A DNA stretch of 64,000 nucleotides. Source: Scenedesmus sp. ARA3 (Eukaryota > Chlorophyta > Chlorophyceae > Sphaeropleales > Scenedesmaceae). The position numbers and the translations under genes are program-made. Of the stretch, positions 22,018-32,000 are shown piece after piece. The notes beneath the pieces are model-generated. The model had not been told where the DNA came from. It worked only from the letters and a program-made list of their open reading frames with translations, and made no database searches. The DNA is taken from positions 66,567 to 130,566 of the forward strand of contig RWJK01001160.1 of assembly GCA_004335835.1 (NCBI GenBank), given 5' to 3'. Position 1 is the stretch's first letter. Each line of letters starts with the position of its first letter.

Positions 22018-24522
22018 CAACAGCAGCAATGTGTTGATGGTGTTTGAAGAATATAGCTTTGGTATGCTTGAGTGGTAGTAGACAGTGCGGCTCCCAGCTT
22101 CACACAGCACTTGCACACTGCCTGTGCCAAATCGAGTGCCAAGCTTTGTGCCTGTCAGCGCAAGCCCGTCCATCTTACTGTAACGGTACAGTGAATGTTA
22201 ACAATCACCGGAATGTGCCCCAAGCCTCAAGCACTGCCTTCCGAGCCATTGCAGCGCAGCTGCAACCCCACCCAATTGTCGATTGCAAAGCACAGATTCA
22301 CTGGAACCTTTCATCAAGGCATGCACCCAGGCCTCCACCCACCTCCGTGCTGAGCTCCACCTCAAAGCACCTCCTAGTCCTTGCAAAAGCAAAATGTTGC
22401 TGAAAGGTGATGAACAGTAGGAATCGCAACAAACAGCCAAGGCACACAGCCCCCAGCCCCCCACCTGCGTGCTGAGCTCCACCTCAAAGTAGCGCACCAG
22501 CCGGCCCGCCTTGTCCCACGTGGCCAGCCCGCCAGGGCCCACCACCACAGCCGCCAGGCCCTGCAGGCCGAAGCTTCCTGCAAGCAGCTTGTTGCGCACG
22601 TCCAGCAGGTGCAGCTGGCTGCTGGCGGCGCCATCCGGGCTGGTGTCGTCTGTGGTGACGACAAGGTAGCGCCGCAGCTTGGCCAGGCCCTGCTTCAGGC
22701 CTGCGCAGGCGCATGTGCAGAACAAGCGAAGGGATGTTTGTTACATGTTTGGGGCGTGGGGAGATGTTGTGTCGTCTGTGGTGGCCACCAGGTAGCGCCG
22801 CAGCTTGGCCAGGCCCTGCTTCAGGCCTGCAAGATGCATGCGAAGAGCGTACAATAGCAGCGTTGTTGCATGTTTTGAGGTGCGGGGTGATGTTGTGCTG
22901 TGGAAGTGTGACGGCCAGGCAGCGTCACAGCTTTGCCAGTCTCTGCTTGAGACCTGAAAGATGCCTGTGAGGAAGGCAGGCCGGCTTTGTATACTGTGAG
23001 CGAACAGGCAGCAGGTTCTGCATGCTGCGGCCAGATGAACTGCCTTTGCAGCTGCCAGCATGCGTACATCAGGCACCATAACAAAAGCACGCCTAACATA
23101 TTAGCCGCACAAGCAAGTCCCAACACGCTCCTTCATCATACAGCACAACACACAGCACAGCCGACGCACCTTCAAACGCTGTGCAGCCGGCGCGCGTCTC
23201 GGGTGTGTACTCGTACAGCGCATCGTCCCGTGCCACCACCAGCAGCCCCTCCTGCAGCACTGCACAGCCACTGGCCAGCAGCCCCTGCTGATCCAGGATC
23301 GTTTTTGACATAACTGCCATGTTAAAAGCCAGCGTCTGAGCCTCAGTGACGACATACAGCCACTGCTGACCTGGCGTTGCTTGCTGGCTGCTGCTGCTGC
23401 TGCTGCTGCTCTCGCATGCGCCTCCGCCGCTGGCTGCAGGAGTGCTGCGCCCGAGCGCGGCAATCTTGCTGCTGCTGCCTCCTGCTGCTGCTGCAGGATC
23501 CTTGTTCGAGGCGCCGTTCCTGCCTTGCTGCTGCTGCTGCTGCTGCGGTGCTGCAAACACCAGCGCATTGACTTTCCAGAGCTCCCCTGAGTCTGGCCGA
23601 ACCTGCAGCTTCCCTGTGTGCGTCAGCTTGCCTTTCTGGCTGGACACATCGCCAGAAAACACATGCACCGCGCCCGCTGCAAGCCCGACAGCAACCAGCA
23701 GCAAGTGCCCAGCCGCACTGCCGTCATCTGCCACTGCAAGTGCAGTGACCTCACTCTCCGGGTGCTTGCTGCTGAACAGCTTGTGTAAGCGCAGCGGCGG
23801 CAGGCTGGCTGCGGCTGCGGAAGCTGCTGCTGGCTGCGGCAGGGCGCTGATGGCTGCTGCCGCGCTGCTGGCTGCTGCTGCTGTTGCTGCTGCTGTTGCC
23901 ACGCGCTCGGCTTCCCAGACCTTAAGTGTTGCCGTGGAAATGCCTGGCTCCTCAAGGCCCACTGTAACCAGCAGCTGACGTGCCTGCAGCAATGACAGAG
24001 GAGCCCAGCTTACTGCTATAAATGTAGCCAGAGGCAAGCTGTGTGCATCAAGTCGAGTCAAGCTGCACAATTTGCCAACATGCCCTGGCTGTGGTGTACA
24101 GAATAAAGCAAGCAAGCAGCAGCAGCAGCAGCGGCAGCAGCTGTATAGTGCTCATCTGCTGCTGCAGCATCTGCTGTTGCTCTGCCGTCTGCACAGCACT
24201 TCCAAAAGCAAAGCCTTGATGTCACCAACGCCAAACTGCACAAGCATAAGTTGCACTGAGCACTGCCTGCACTGCCTGCATCCGTCCAGTGCGCTGTTGC
24301 TGTACTCACAGGTGCCCAGGCTATGAAGAGCACTTTGTGGCCATAGGCACTCAGCGAGCCCTGTGACTGGAACGCCTCATCCAGCAGATGCACTGTACCG
24401 TTGTCACAGCCCACATACAGCAGGCTGCCGCCCAAGCAGTGGCAGGTGCTGTTTGCAGGACAGCCATGTATCTTGACCTCATGCTGCTGGAAGAAGTTGA
24501 ACTTCTTGAACGCAAAGCTCAT
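16839..24522 (-). CDS. VPS11: VPS11, core subunit of HOPS/CORVET tethering complexes
   Basis: Tethers late endosome and vacuole membranes before fusion. Exons 5' to 3': 24522-24310, 23983-23170, 22700-22465, 21967-21865, 21534-21438, 21224-20947, 20460-20296, 20069-19693, 19312-19215, 18853-18714, 18314-18154, 17963-17874, 17550-17387, 17070-16839; every junction is in phase, 1055 aa. The N-terminus (MSFAFKKFNFFQQHEVKI) and first ~420 residues form the beta-propeller, with a Ser- and Ala-rich insert. The middle is the alpha-solenoid: LEVLFKRSLHKLALDLA, FLDAQRIHSLTRYLEQLH, ADHTTLLLNCYTKLKDVGKL and LLPPLVVLQTLAKN are close to VPS11. The C-terminal RING (from Cys949, ELPVVHFMCGHSF, ECPLCAP) lacks three expected zinc ligands. 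The last ~20 residues come from a minisatellite. Five or more exon junctions have nearby duplicate copies. Confidence 0.95.
17356..17386 (-). repeat. (GTGA)n tetranucleotide directly after the VPS11 exon 13 donor
   Basis: On the transcript strand the exon ends ACAG, followed by GTGAGAGTGAGTGAGTGAGT and more, giving a ladder of overlapping GTGAGT donors every four bases. Confidence 0.85.
17512..17712 (-). repeat. Duplicated 5' end of VPS11 exon 13
   Basis: The true exon 13 start region (17515-17580, plus-strand TCTGCCTTCATTGCAGACGT) recurs at 17643-17712 with only scattered changes, including flanking intron bases. The unit is about 129 bases. In the copy the frame soon hits TGA (GCCAGCTGAG), so it is dead. 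Confidence 0.85.
18830..19015 (-). repeat. Duplicated 5' end of VPS11 exon 10
   Basis: Plus-strand GCACATAGCTGTGCTGCCTG at the exon 10 start (18838-18857) is repeated at about 18972-18992 as GCGCGTAGCTGTGCTGCCTC, followed by matching GCAG/GACAAC bases. The period is about 135 bases. Confidence 0.75.
19575..19706 (-). repeat. Short duplicated 3' end of VPS11 exon 8
   Basis: The exon 8 end and donor (plus strand CTACCTCTGCTGCGCTGCC, 19688-19706) has a partner CTCACCTCTGCTGCGCAACT at 19586-19605, flanked by similar CCCACCTG bases. The minus-strand peptides are AAEVAPQVG and AAEVRPQVG. Confidence 0.6.
20206..20262 (+). repeat. CCCTA-rich, degenerate telomere-like block in VPS11 intron 7
   Basis: Reads with repeated CCCTA motifs (AACCCTAGACCCTAGG, GCCCTAAGCCCTACCCTAC). 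Plant-type telomere repeats are CCCTAAA, so this is at best a worn remnant; it may be chance. Confidence 0.4.
20424..20610 (-). repeat. Duplicated 5' end of VPS11 exon 7
   Basis: Plus-strand TCAAAGCTGAGCTGCGGGCC at the exon 7 start (20441-20460) recurs exactly at 20584-20603, and the similarity extends ~20 bases further into the exon (CTTGAAAGCAGTCTCAGAA against CTTGAATGCGGTCTCGGGG). The period is about 143 bases. Confidence 0.85.
21540..21581 (+). repeat. (CAG)14 microsatellite upstream of VPS11 exon 5
   Basis: On the transcript strand this is (CTG)14 ending just before GCGCCAG, the exon 5 acceptor. Confidence 0.9.
21981..22028 (+). repeat. (CAG)n microsatellite upstream of VPS11 exon 4
   Basis: About sixteen triplets with CAA interruptions. 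On the transcript strand they are (CTG)n followed by TATCGCACCCTCAG, the exon 4 acceptor. Confidence 0.9.
22335..22500 (-). repeat. Duplicated 3' end of VPS11 exon 3
   Basis: Plus-strand CGTGCTGAGCTCCACCTCAAAG at the exon 3 end (about 22468-22490) is repeated at about 22345-22366. On the transcript strand both encode FEVELST and both are followed by a GTGGG donor. Confidence 0.85.
22640..22965 (-). repeat. Three tandem copies of the 5' end of VPS11 exon 3
   Basis: The true exon start (LKQGLAKLRRYLVVTTDDT, down from 22700) is preceded by a very close copy from about 22828 (LKQGLAKLRRYLVATTDDT) and an older one from about 22956 (LKQRLAKL followed by TGA). Spacing is about 128 bases. The middle copy has a good acceptor (TGCAG) but no evident donor before TAA. 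Confidence 0.9.
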
Positions 24523-25502
24523 GCTGCCTCTGTTGTATTCCTAGAGTCACAGTTTGATGATGAAGGTACCGTACAGCGAAGCAGATCGGGCAGCACGCTA
24601 AGCTGGCAAAGCCTGGCAGTGCCTTTCACCCCATGTGCTGCTGTGCTCTGTCAGCAGCAAGTGTGTACTGCTGATCGTATGGATACTGCAGTCGTGTCGT
24701 TAACGGTATATGTAAGCACACGTTTGTCATCTGAAACTCAGCTTGCAGCAAAGGAAGCGCAGCAACAGCAGATCAACGACAACTCGTTCACGTTCTTGTC
24801 GCAGCAACTTCTGCTACTGCAGATCGCCCTTCCCTTGCAACTTTGATTTACATTTGCACGCTTCAATATTACCGTTTACCACTGTGCTGGCCCCATGCCA
24901 ACAATGTCACTCAATCACTTAAAACCTAGATGACACCAGGGTGCAAGGGGCCGTTGGTAACCCAATTCGTGCACAACGTTGCTCTGCAAGCTGACCCAGT
25001 TGCACGAGGGTATGTCTCAGTCATTTCGATGCACGCACAGCAAGCCAGACTCCTGTCTTGTCTTGTCTTGTGCCCCCCGCAGTACAGCCTGCACCGAACA
25101 GGTGTTACCACGCCTGCACCCCTGCAACTCAACACAAACTGTTTCATCAAGGACCAGGGATGGCTTCCAAAACAAGCTTGCATAAACATGTCATGTAAGT
25201 TCGCCGCCACTTCACTTTCTCTGAATGTTCAAACAGTGCCAGTTGCGCCAGTGCAGCACCGCCACAGCGGCCTAGCTTTCGACCTAGCCTGAGGCTGCAT
25301 CATGGGGTTTCAGTCAGCCAGCCTACTGGCCATGCCACTGCAAGCCCACCCTCAGCGAGCCCTGACAGTCAAAACAATACATCTCAGGATGAAACCTGCC
25401 AGTCACTCACCACTCACTGACAAGTTGACAAAGTAACAGCCATCCTGCACACTCTCCGAGAGTGGACGAGTCGTCCATGCTACAGCCACACTGCACCGCA
25501 AT
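24523..25502. other. Intergenic: VPS11 5' flank and RhoGAP 3' flank
   Basis: Both neighbours are on the minus strand. I find no exon that joins either gene, no repeat of note and no RNA gene. Confidence 0.5.
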
Positions 25503-27521
25503 CTACGCTGCAAACACGCTGCTGTAGTGCGAGATCATGTACTCCAGCACAGTCACCACAGCATCAAGCTCAGCATCATCCAGAGGCAGCACCTTATGCG
25601 CCTCTGCCAAGCCAGCACTGTTAGCCGCCACAGCTGCTGCTGCTGTGCTTGCAGGAACTTGCGGCTCGCCCTCCGCATCACCAGCAGCTGCAGTAGACCC
25701 AGCTGCAGCTGCTGCGCTGCCGGGTTCAGCGTCTGCTGCCCCTGCTGCTGCTGCTGCTGCTGTGGCCTTGTTGAGGGTGAGGGCCTTCGTGAGGCCCCCA
25801 AAGGGCCCCTGCCCTGCAGCAGGCTGCGGCTTCGGGGGCGGCTTCCATGCAAGCACGGGCGCCAGCACCTGCAGCCATAAACACATAGCACTGCTCACTG
25901 CATATCCGCTGGCCATGGATGGGGTGCTCAATAAGAACAGATAACATGCATTACAGTTGAGCGAAGGGCTCAGGAGACTGCAGCAAGGCCCTGCAACCTA
26001 CACTACCAAAGACAGGCGTGACCATGCAGGTGCGCAGGAAGCAAGCGGGTAAATAGCGCACCAGATCAGGCACCTGTCTAACACTCTGCCGTACCAGCAC
26101 ACATGCTGAAACAATCCGAGAACACCACAAAGCATTGCATCAATCATAACACAACACTGGTGTCAGCCGCCCCACCTCTGCCAGCGCCTGGCTGTCCATC
26201 TCATTCAGTGCCGCCTGCTCATTCATGTAGCAGCAGGTCTGCATCAGCAGCCGCAGCGCGTTGGCGTTGGCTGGGGGCATTTGCTGCAGCAGCGCGCCTG
26301 CTGACTCAGGGCAATCTCCTGCAGCCACCCACTGCGGCAGCAGCCTGCAGCAAAGACAAAGTTTGGCAGCATGGCAAATTGTGAGGCGGTAAGTTTGGAA
26401 AATGACTCATCCACACACATCAAACCACAATCTTGCTGCCAACCCACACATGCTGCATATGATCCCTTCACTGCCCCATCATGCAAAAGCACATCTGGTA
26501 CAACAGCTTCACAGCGACCCTCGCCAACACACACGCACCTGTAGGTCAGCAGCGGCTCAGGCAGGCCCATGAGGAACTGCTTCAGCAGGCCAGCCACGGC
26601 ATGGGGGCTGGAGCCAGGAGGGAACACAGCCAGGTCTGCAGAGAGCATCCACATGAACAACATATAATTCATCATCATCATCGTCTGTGTGAAAAAGTGC
26701 CTGGGGGAAAGAGCACATCTTTTGTTGCAAAGTTGCTGCAGGCAATATAGCAAAAAACCTGCCAAGTGGCTGCAGCAGAACAACTCACACATGGCTGTCC
26801 ACAGCTGCGCAGGCGCCATTCCATCTTTGAGAAGGCATCATCCACACATGCAAAGTAACCATAGCCAATGCAAGCCAGGGCGGGTTGATAGCAACAGCGT
26901 TCTGCGCGCATGTAGCAACAACTGGTGGTCTTCAGCTCCCTGCCAGGCTCTGCTGCATCGCATTGCTGTTTGCTGCCGCTACGCACACAATCATTACACC
27001 AGCCCTGGCCGTGTGCATCAGCCAACCCACCTGCTGCTGTCGCCGCCAGCCTGTCTACCAGCTCCTGAGGAGGTTCGTGCTTGAAGATGGCCTGTGTGGT
27101 GATGCCACCGCCACACACCAGCGCAGTGCAGCATGCCAGCACCAGCTGTGGGCAGGGCCTCGCCTGCACCTCGCTGCGGCACAGCGCCTGCATGCATGCA
27201 TGCGGAATCAAGACAGCAGCCAGGCAGACATGTATATCCACCAACACCTTGACAGCGTCGTGCTGCTGCTTTGGTAACAGGCAGTTCGGTGTGCTCATCT
27301 GCATGGGTGTTTTTTACACTTGAGTCTCGCAAGCGCTTTCAAAGCACTGTGGGACATTTTCAACAAGCTACCATGTTGCGCTCGTGCTGAACTTCGCCCC
27401 TTGATCGCATCCCACGCAGCATGCGCACCTGACATGCGCACAACTCCTGCCAGTGCTCTGATGCTGCTGCTGCAACTGCAACTGCCTGTCTAATGGCATC
27501 TCTTCTGTGCAACATGTTTGC

Positions 27522-27575
<54 letters not shown>

Positions 27576-28683
27576 TCCTGCTGCACAGCGCCATCCCACC
27601 TGCAGCGGCTCGCCCTGAGCCAGCCTCTTGATGCCCTCTGCTGTTGAGGCTGCTGTCTTGACTGATGCCTGGTAGAAGCGGCTGCCCTGCTCCTTGGCGC
27701 GCAAACCCAGCCTGCAGCATGAAGTGCAAGCAACAGCAGCATGCTGATGTCATACCTTGCTTGTGTGTACACCAACCACAAGTTGCTTCTGCAGGTTGTA
27801 GCTGTCACGCAATAATCAGTCATGCCCCTGCAGCGCACAGCACAACATGTGCATGCGCAATTTATGCAGGCTGTGGAAGCAGATGCTGCCTGCTGTTGCT
27901 GTCACTGCTACACTAACACGCGTGTCAGGTGAAAGCCCCACACACTGAAGCAGGACAGCTCCAATCACGGCACAGCATGAGGTATGGCCCCATGACAACA
28001 CGTACCCAGCAGCAGTGGCCTTGAGCCGAGCCACCACTTCGCTGCTGTGCTGCTGCTCAGGCTGCGGAGAGTCCAAGGCAGCTGCAGGGCTGGATGTGTC
28101 TGCCTGCACCTGCTGCTGCTGCTGCTGCTTTGGATCCCGCTTCAGCATGTTAGCCAGCCGCAGGCTGCCCAGCTTCAGAGCTGCAGCAGCAATAACGGTT
28201 GATAAGGTGCGAATATTGTGGTACGCTTGCAGGAGGCTGTAATTGTGAAGATCAGGAAGGCAGCAGCATGCCAATGATGCAGGAGGAAGCATACATAAGC
28301 TGCCGCTTGCAGCTGGCAACGAGCATTGTGCATGCAGCTTACGGATTAGTTGAACCAGGTCAACTGTAAGGATGTGCATGCAAGACAATACAGCACGCAA
28401 GCCTACTGCAGATCGCATGTAAACATGCCAGGCAGTACACGCAGCAATATGACGCTGCCTGCAGACCTTCCAGAGGGTCAAACTTCGTGGCTGTTGAGCC
28501 AGATGCTGAAGGGACATCAGCTTCATCCGCTTGCCCGGCAGAAGAGGCATCAGCAGGCGGAGCTGGCTCGACTGAGCTGTGTACCACCATGTCCTCTGCT
28601 GCAGCAGGCACCGACGCGGGCGCTGCTGGCTCAGGCGCCACGACACCTTCATCAGAAACTTTCTTGATAATTGAAGAATCCAT
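25503..28683 (-). CDS. RhoGAP-domain protein of the plant/algal type, arginine finger replaced by lysine
   Basis: Exons 5' to 3': 28683-28467, 28180-28006, 27711-27600, 27187-27031, 26635-26539, 26344-26176, 25868-25503; in phase, about 430 aa. An acidic, Ala/Pro-rich N-terminus is followed by a helical stretch (LGSLRLANMLKRDPKQ, then a Gln run, then LGLRAKEQGSRFYQASVKTA). The RhoGAP core follows: CPQLVLACCTALV, GGITTQAIFKHEPPQELVDRL, SPHAVAGLLKQFLMGLPEPLLTY, and NEMDSQALAEVLAPVLAW, ending AVVTVLEYMISHYSSVF. The order matches RhoGAP helices A to G. The usual GIFR catalytic Arg is Lys in AIFK. From memory the Arabidopsis At5g61530 family is also NLFK-like at this place, so this may be an old family trait. 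A GAP or scaffold role on Rop/Rho GTPases is inference. Confidence 0.82.
27522..27573 (+). repeat. (CTG)17 microsatellite in RhoGAP intron 3
   Basis: About seventeen CTG triplets (CAG on the transcript strand) shortly after the exon 3 donor; one of the longest triplet runs in the window. Confidence 0.9.
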
Positions 28684-29047
28684 AGCAGCAACGGATCAGG
28701 CAGTCAGGATGAGTGGAACGGGCTGCACGAAAGGTACGAGCGTAGCCAGCGTGGCAGAGATAGCCTCTGCAGGCTTAGCAGCCTACTAAAAGCTGTAATC
28801 CCAGAATTCAGCGTGTATTGCGAATCACCTTGGAGTACTAGGGTTGTAGAAGTCCACCTGTCACATTCAATCAGTTACGAAGTCCGGTCATTGACTGCAA
28901 GGATATACGCGTAAGCGCGTTCATTGGATCCGATCAATCGTAGTGGAAGTTATCTGCGCTGTTGTTTGGCTAGTGGGTCGCGTAGGTTTGTTGTTTCCAG
29001 TACAAAAAGTGTCTAGACACAGCAGAAGCAAGAAGGGATTCAATATA
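28684..29047. promoter_or_regulatory. Divergent promoter interval, RhoGAP / vacuolar sorting receptor
   Basis: About 364 bases between two start codons on opposite strands. No clear TATA box or repeated operator is visible. Confidence 0.5.
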
Positions 29048-32000
29048 ATGTGGCTTCACGGTCTAATAGCTCTAGTGTTGGTTGCTGGAGCGCAAGGCTC
29101 CTTTGAGGTAGAGGTGGCTGGCCTCAAGGTGAGAGCTGGGTCGGTAGTTCCGTGGCCATGCACAGCTGCAGCCTGCGTTCCTCGAGCTGCTGGCGTGTAT
29201 CCTCAACACTAATCTTGCTCTTTTCATGCAGATTGTCCATCCGTCCAACGACCGCGGAAGGTGTGAGAGTTGTTGGCGCCCACTGAAACAGACAGCAGAC
29301 TGCTGGGGTGGGAAGGATTATCCACACCAGAAACGCCACAACCTGATCTTCCTTACCGTTTCATTGCAGGATGAACGTGGCTCTGGCAAACTTTGGCGAG
29401 CCAAAATATGGCGCAGCGCTTGTGTAAGTGCAGGCCAGGCTGACATGGCAACGCTGCAGCAGCAATCCAAGGCTGCCTGTTGCAACCCATGACCACACTT
29501 GCTTGCTTCTGCAGGGGCCAGATTATCTACCCGAACCCCAGTTCTCAGTACAGCTCGCATGCGTATGCGTGCACGCCGGCAGCCTGCAACTATGGCTGCT
29601 CGTTCTTCAATGTGAGTCATCAGCAGCGACGCCTCACAGCAGCAGCAGCAGCAGCAGCCAAAGAGCATGATGACATTTTAAGCAGGAGTTCTTATAATAA
29701 CACTTAGTCACAAATCAGCCCTTAGGCAAGTGAACAGCATCTGCATGCATGCCAGCAGTGCTGAGCAGCATGCCGGCAGAGCTAGCCTAGCCTGAACAGC
29801 GTGTTCTCATACTTGCCCTACTCGGCCCACCTGCAACAACCGCCTGCAGGAGAGCCAGCCACCATTCAAAATCGAGAAGAAGCCAGGCCAGCGCTACATC
29901 ATGCTGCTGGACCGCGGGCCTCGTGAGTTGCAGCAGCTGCAGCAGCAGCATGCCTGACAGCAGAGCAGCAGCAGCAGCAGCAGCAGTTGGTGACTACTCA
30001 GACAAGCATGCAAGTGGCAACAGCAGCAGCAGCAGCAGCAGAACAAAGCTCATCGTATGCAGGCAGCGCTCATCATGCAGCTAGGGCCGATCAAGGCAGA
30101 CCTGCAGCAGTGCACCACAACAACATATTTCAATTTAGCTAACAGTGCCAGCAGTTGACTGACAGAACATGGCATGCTGCTGCCGGCATGCAGGGGACCA
30201 CACTGGCCTGAGCAGGCCCTGCTACTTCATTGACAAGGCCTACCATGCGCAGATGGCAGGCGCAGATGCTCTGCTGGTGGTCAATGATGGCCCCGGTGAC
30301 CTCTCCACAGCAGTAGCACCAAAGGATGAGGACTCCACTAGGTGAGGGACTGAACAGCAGCAGTTGACAGCAGAAGCAACAACAAGCAGCAGCAGAGCTG
30401 ATCAGTGCTGTGTTGGCAGGGCTACTGTCAGCATTTCTGCATGTGTGTGGCACTGACCTGGGAGCAGCACAGCTGCATGCTGTGCTCCTCAACACTGCTG
30501 GGCCATCCACAAGTACACACTGTAGCATGATCAACACACCATGCACAGCTGCTGGTGCTGAGTCGTGGGGTTACACTGCTGCTGCTGCTGCTACCTCTGC
30601 TGCTGCTGCTGTGGTGTCCAGGGAGCTGGCTCAGATTGGCATCTCATCAGGCTTGATCAGTGAGGCAGACGGCAATGCCATCAAGGAGCTGCTGCGCAAG
30701 GGGCCGGTGTCAGTGGCACTCAACTGGACTGATGTGCTGCCCAAGGCCAACAAGGTGGGCGTCATCAGCAGCAAGCAGCAGCTGCTGCTGCAGCAGTGAT
30801 GTTTTGCAGCAGCAGCAGCCGCAGGTGCTGTGGTGCAAGCAGCTGTGCCGGAGGCAGCTGCGTGTATGCATGTGCTGGCCGCAACATGTGGAAGACAGTA
30901 TGCAGTGGTGACTGATGCATGCCTTGCTGCTCTGTCTGTGGCACATGCCTGCAGGTGTCCTGGGAGTTCTGGACCAACAGCAATGACGAGTGCGGCCTGA
31001 CGTGCGACAAGCAGAAGAAGTTTGTCAAGGTGCTCCGCCACAAAGGGAGCAGCTGCAGGCGCATCACATGCGGCAGCAGCATTGCCACGCAGGGCGCTGT
31101 TTTGGCAGACAGGGCACATCCAACCTCAAAAACAGCTGAACTACTCGCGCAACAGTTGCACACACCTTGCATCAATTGTGAATTGTCGGCCAACCGCTGT
31201 CATGTTTTGCGCTGTGCTGCTTGCAGGACTTCAAGCCCATTGCAAAGAAGATGGAGTCAGCAGGGCTCATCACCTTTCAGCCGCACTACCTGCTGTGGGT
31301 GTGCCAGTACGGTGCTGAGTCAGATGAGTGCAAGACGCAGTGCATACGGCAGGGCGCGTACTGCTGCCCAGACCCCGATGACAACATCCTTGAGGGCTAC
31401 TCTGGGGCAGAGGTGCTGCTGGTGAGTGTGGTTGGAACAGACTGCTGCTTGCTGCAAGGCTTTCTTGTTTGTGCAGCTGGATCTTGTGCAGGCCTGTGTA
31501 TGACGTGTTGAAGACAAAGGCTGGTATGGTGCCCGCATGCCCTGACTTCTAAAATGCAGTGTGTGCGAGTAGTTGTCGTCTGCACTCAGGAGCTAGTGCA
31601 GTGAGCAGTAGTGCGCGCATGTTGGCCGCGGCTGTTGAGCCTTCACGCGCCCTGATCTTGCTGTTGCCTCGCGTTGCTGCTGCAGATGAATGTGCGCTCG
31701 CTGTGCTTTGCGCGCGTGGCGCGCGACCAGGGCGAGCCCTGGCTGTGGTGGGAGTACGCAGACAAGATGGGAGAAAGCTGCAAGATGAGCAACAAGAGCT
31801 ACACCCCAGAGTGCTCTGAACAGGTGAGGTCCGATGTTGTGATCTGAGGTTGTCTTGCGCTCTGACACCATTGCGCTGCACCCGCCCAGCTGCCACAGCA
31901 AACATGCTTAGCAACTGTTTGCTGCCCTGCTTGCCCTGGCTTGCGTATCCGTCACGTATCCTGCGCCGCAGGTGTTCAAGTCAGTAGTGGAGGGCACTAA

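Noticed and set aside
26678..27304. An extra RhoGAP mini-exon around 26780-26810
   Set aside because: Exon 4 joins exon 5 directly in phase (RLAATAADLAVFPPG); adding the mini-exon breaks the frame.
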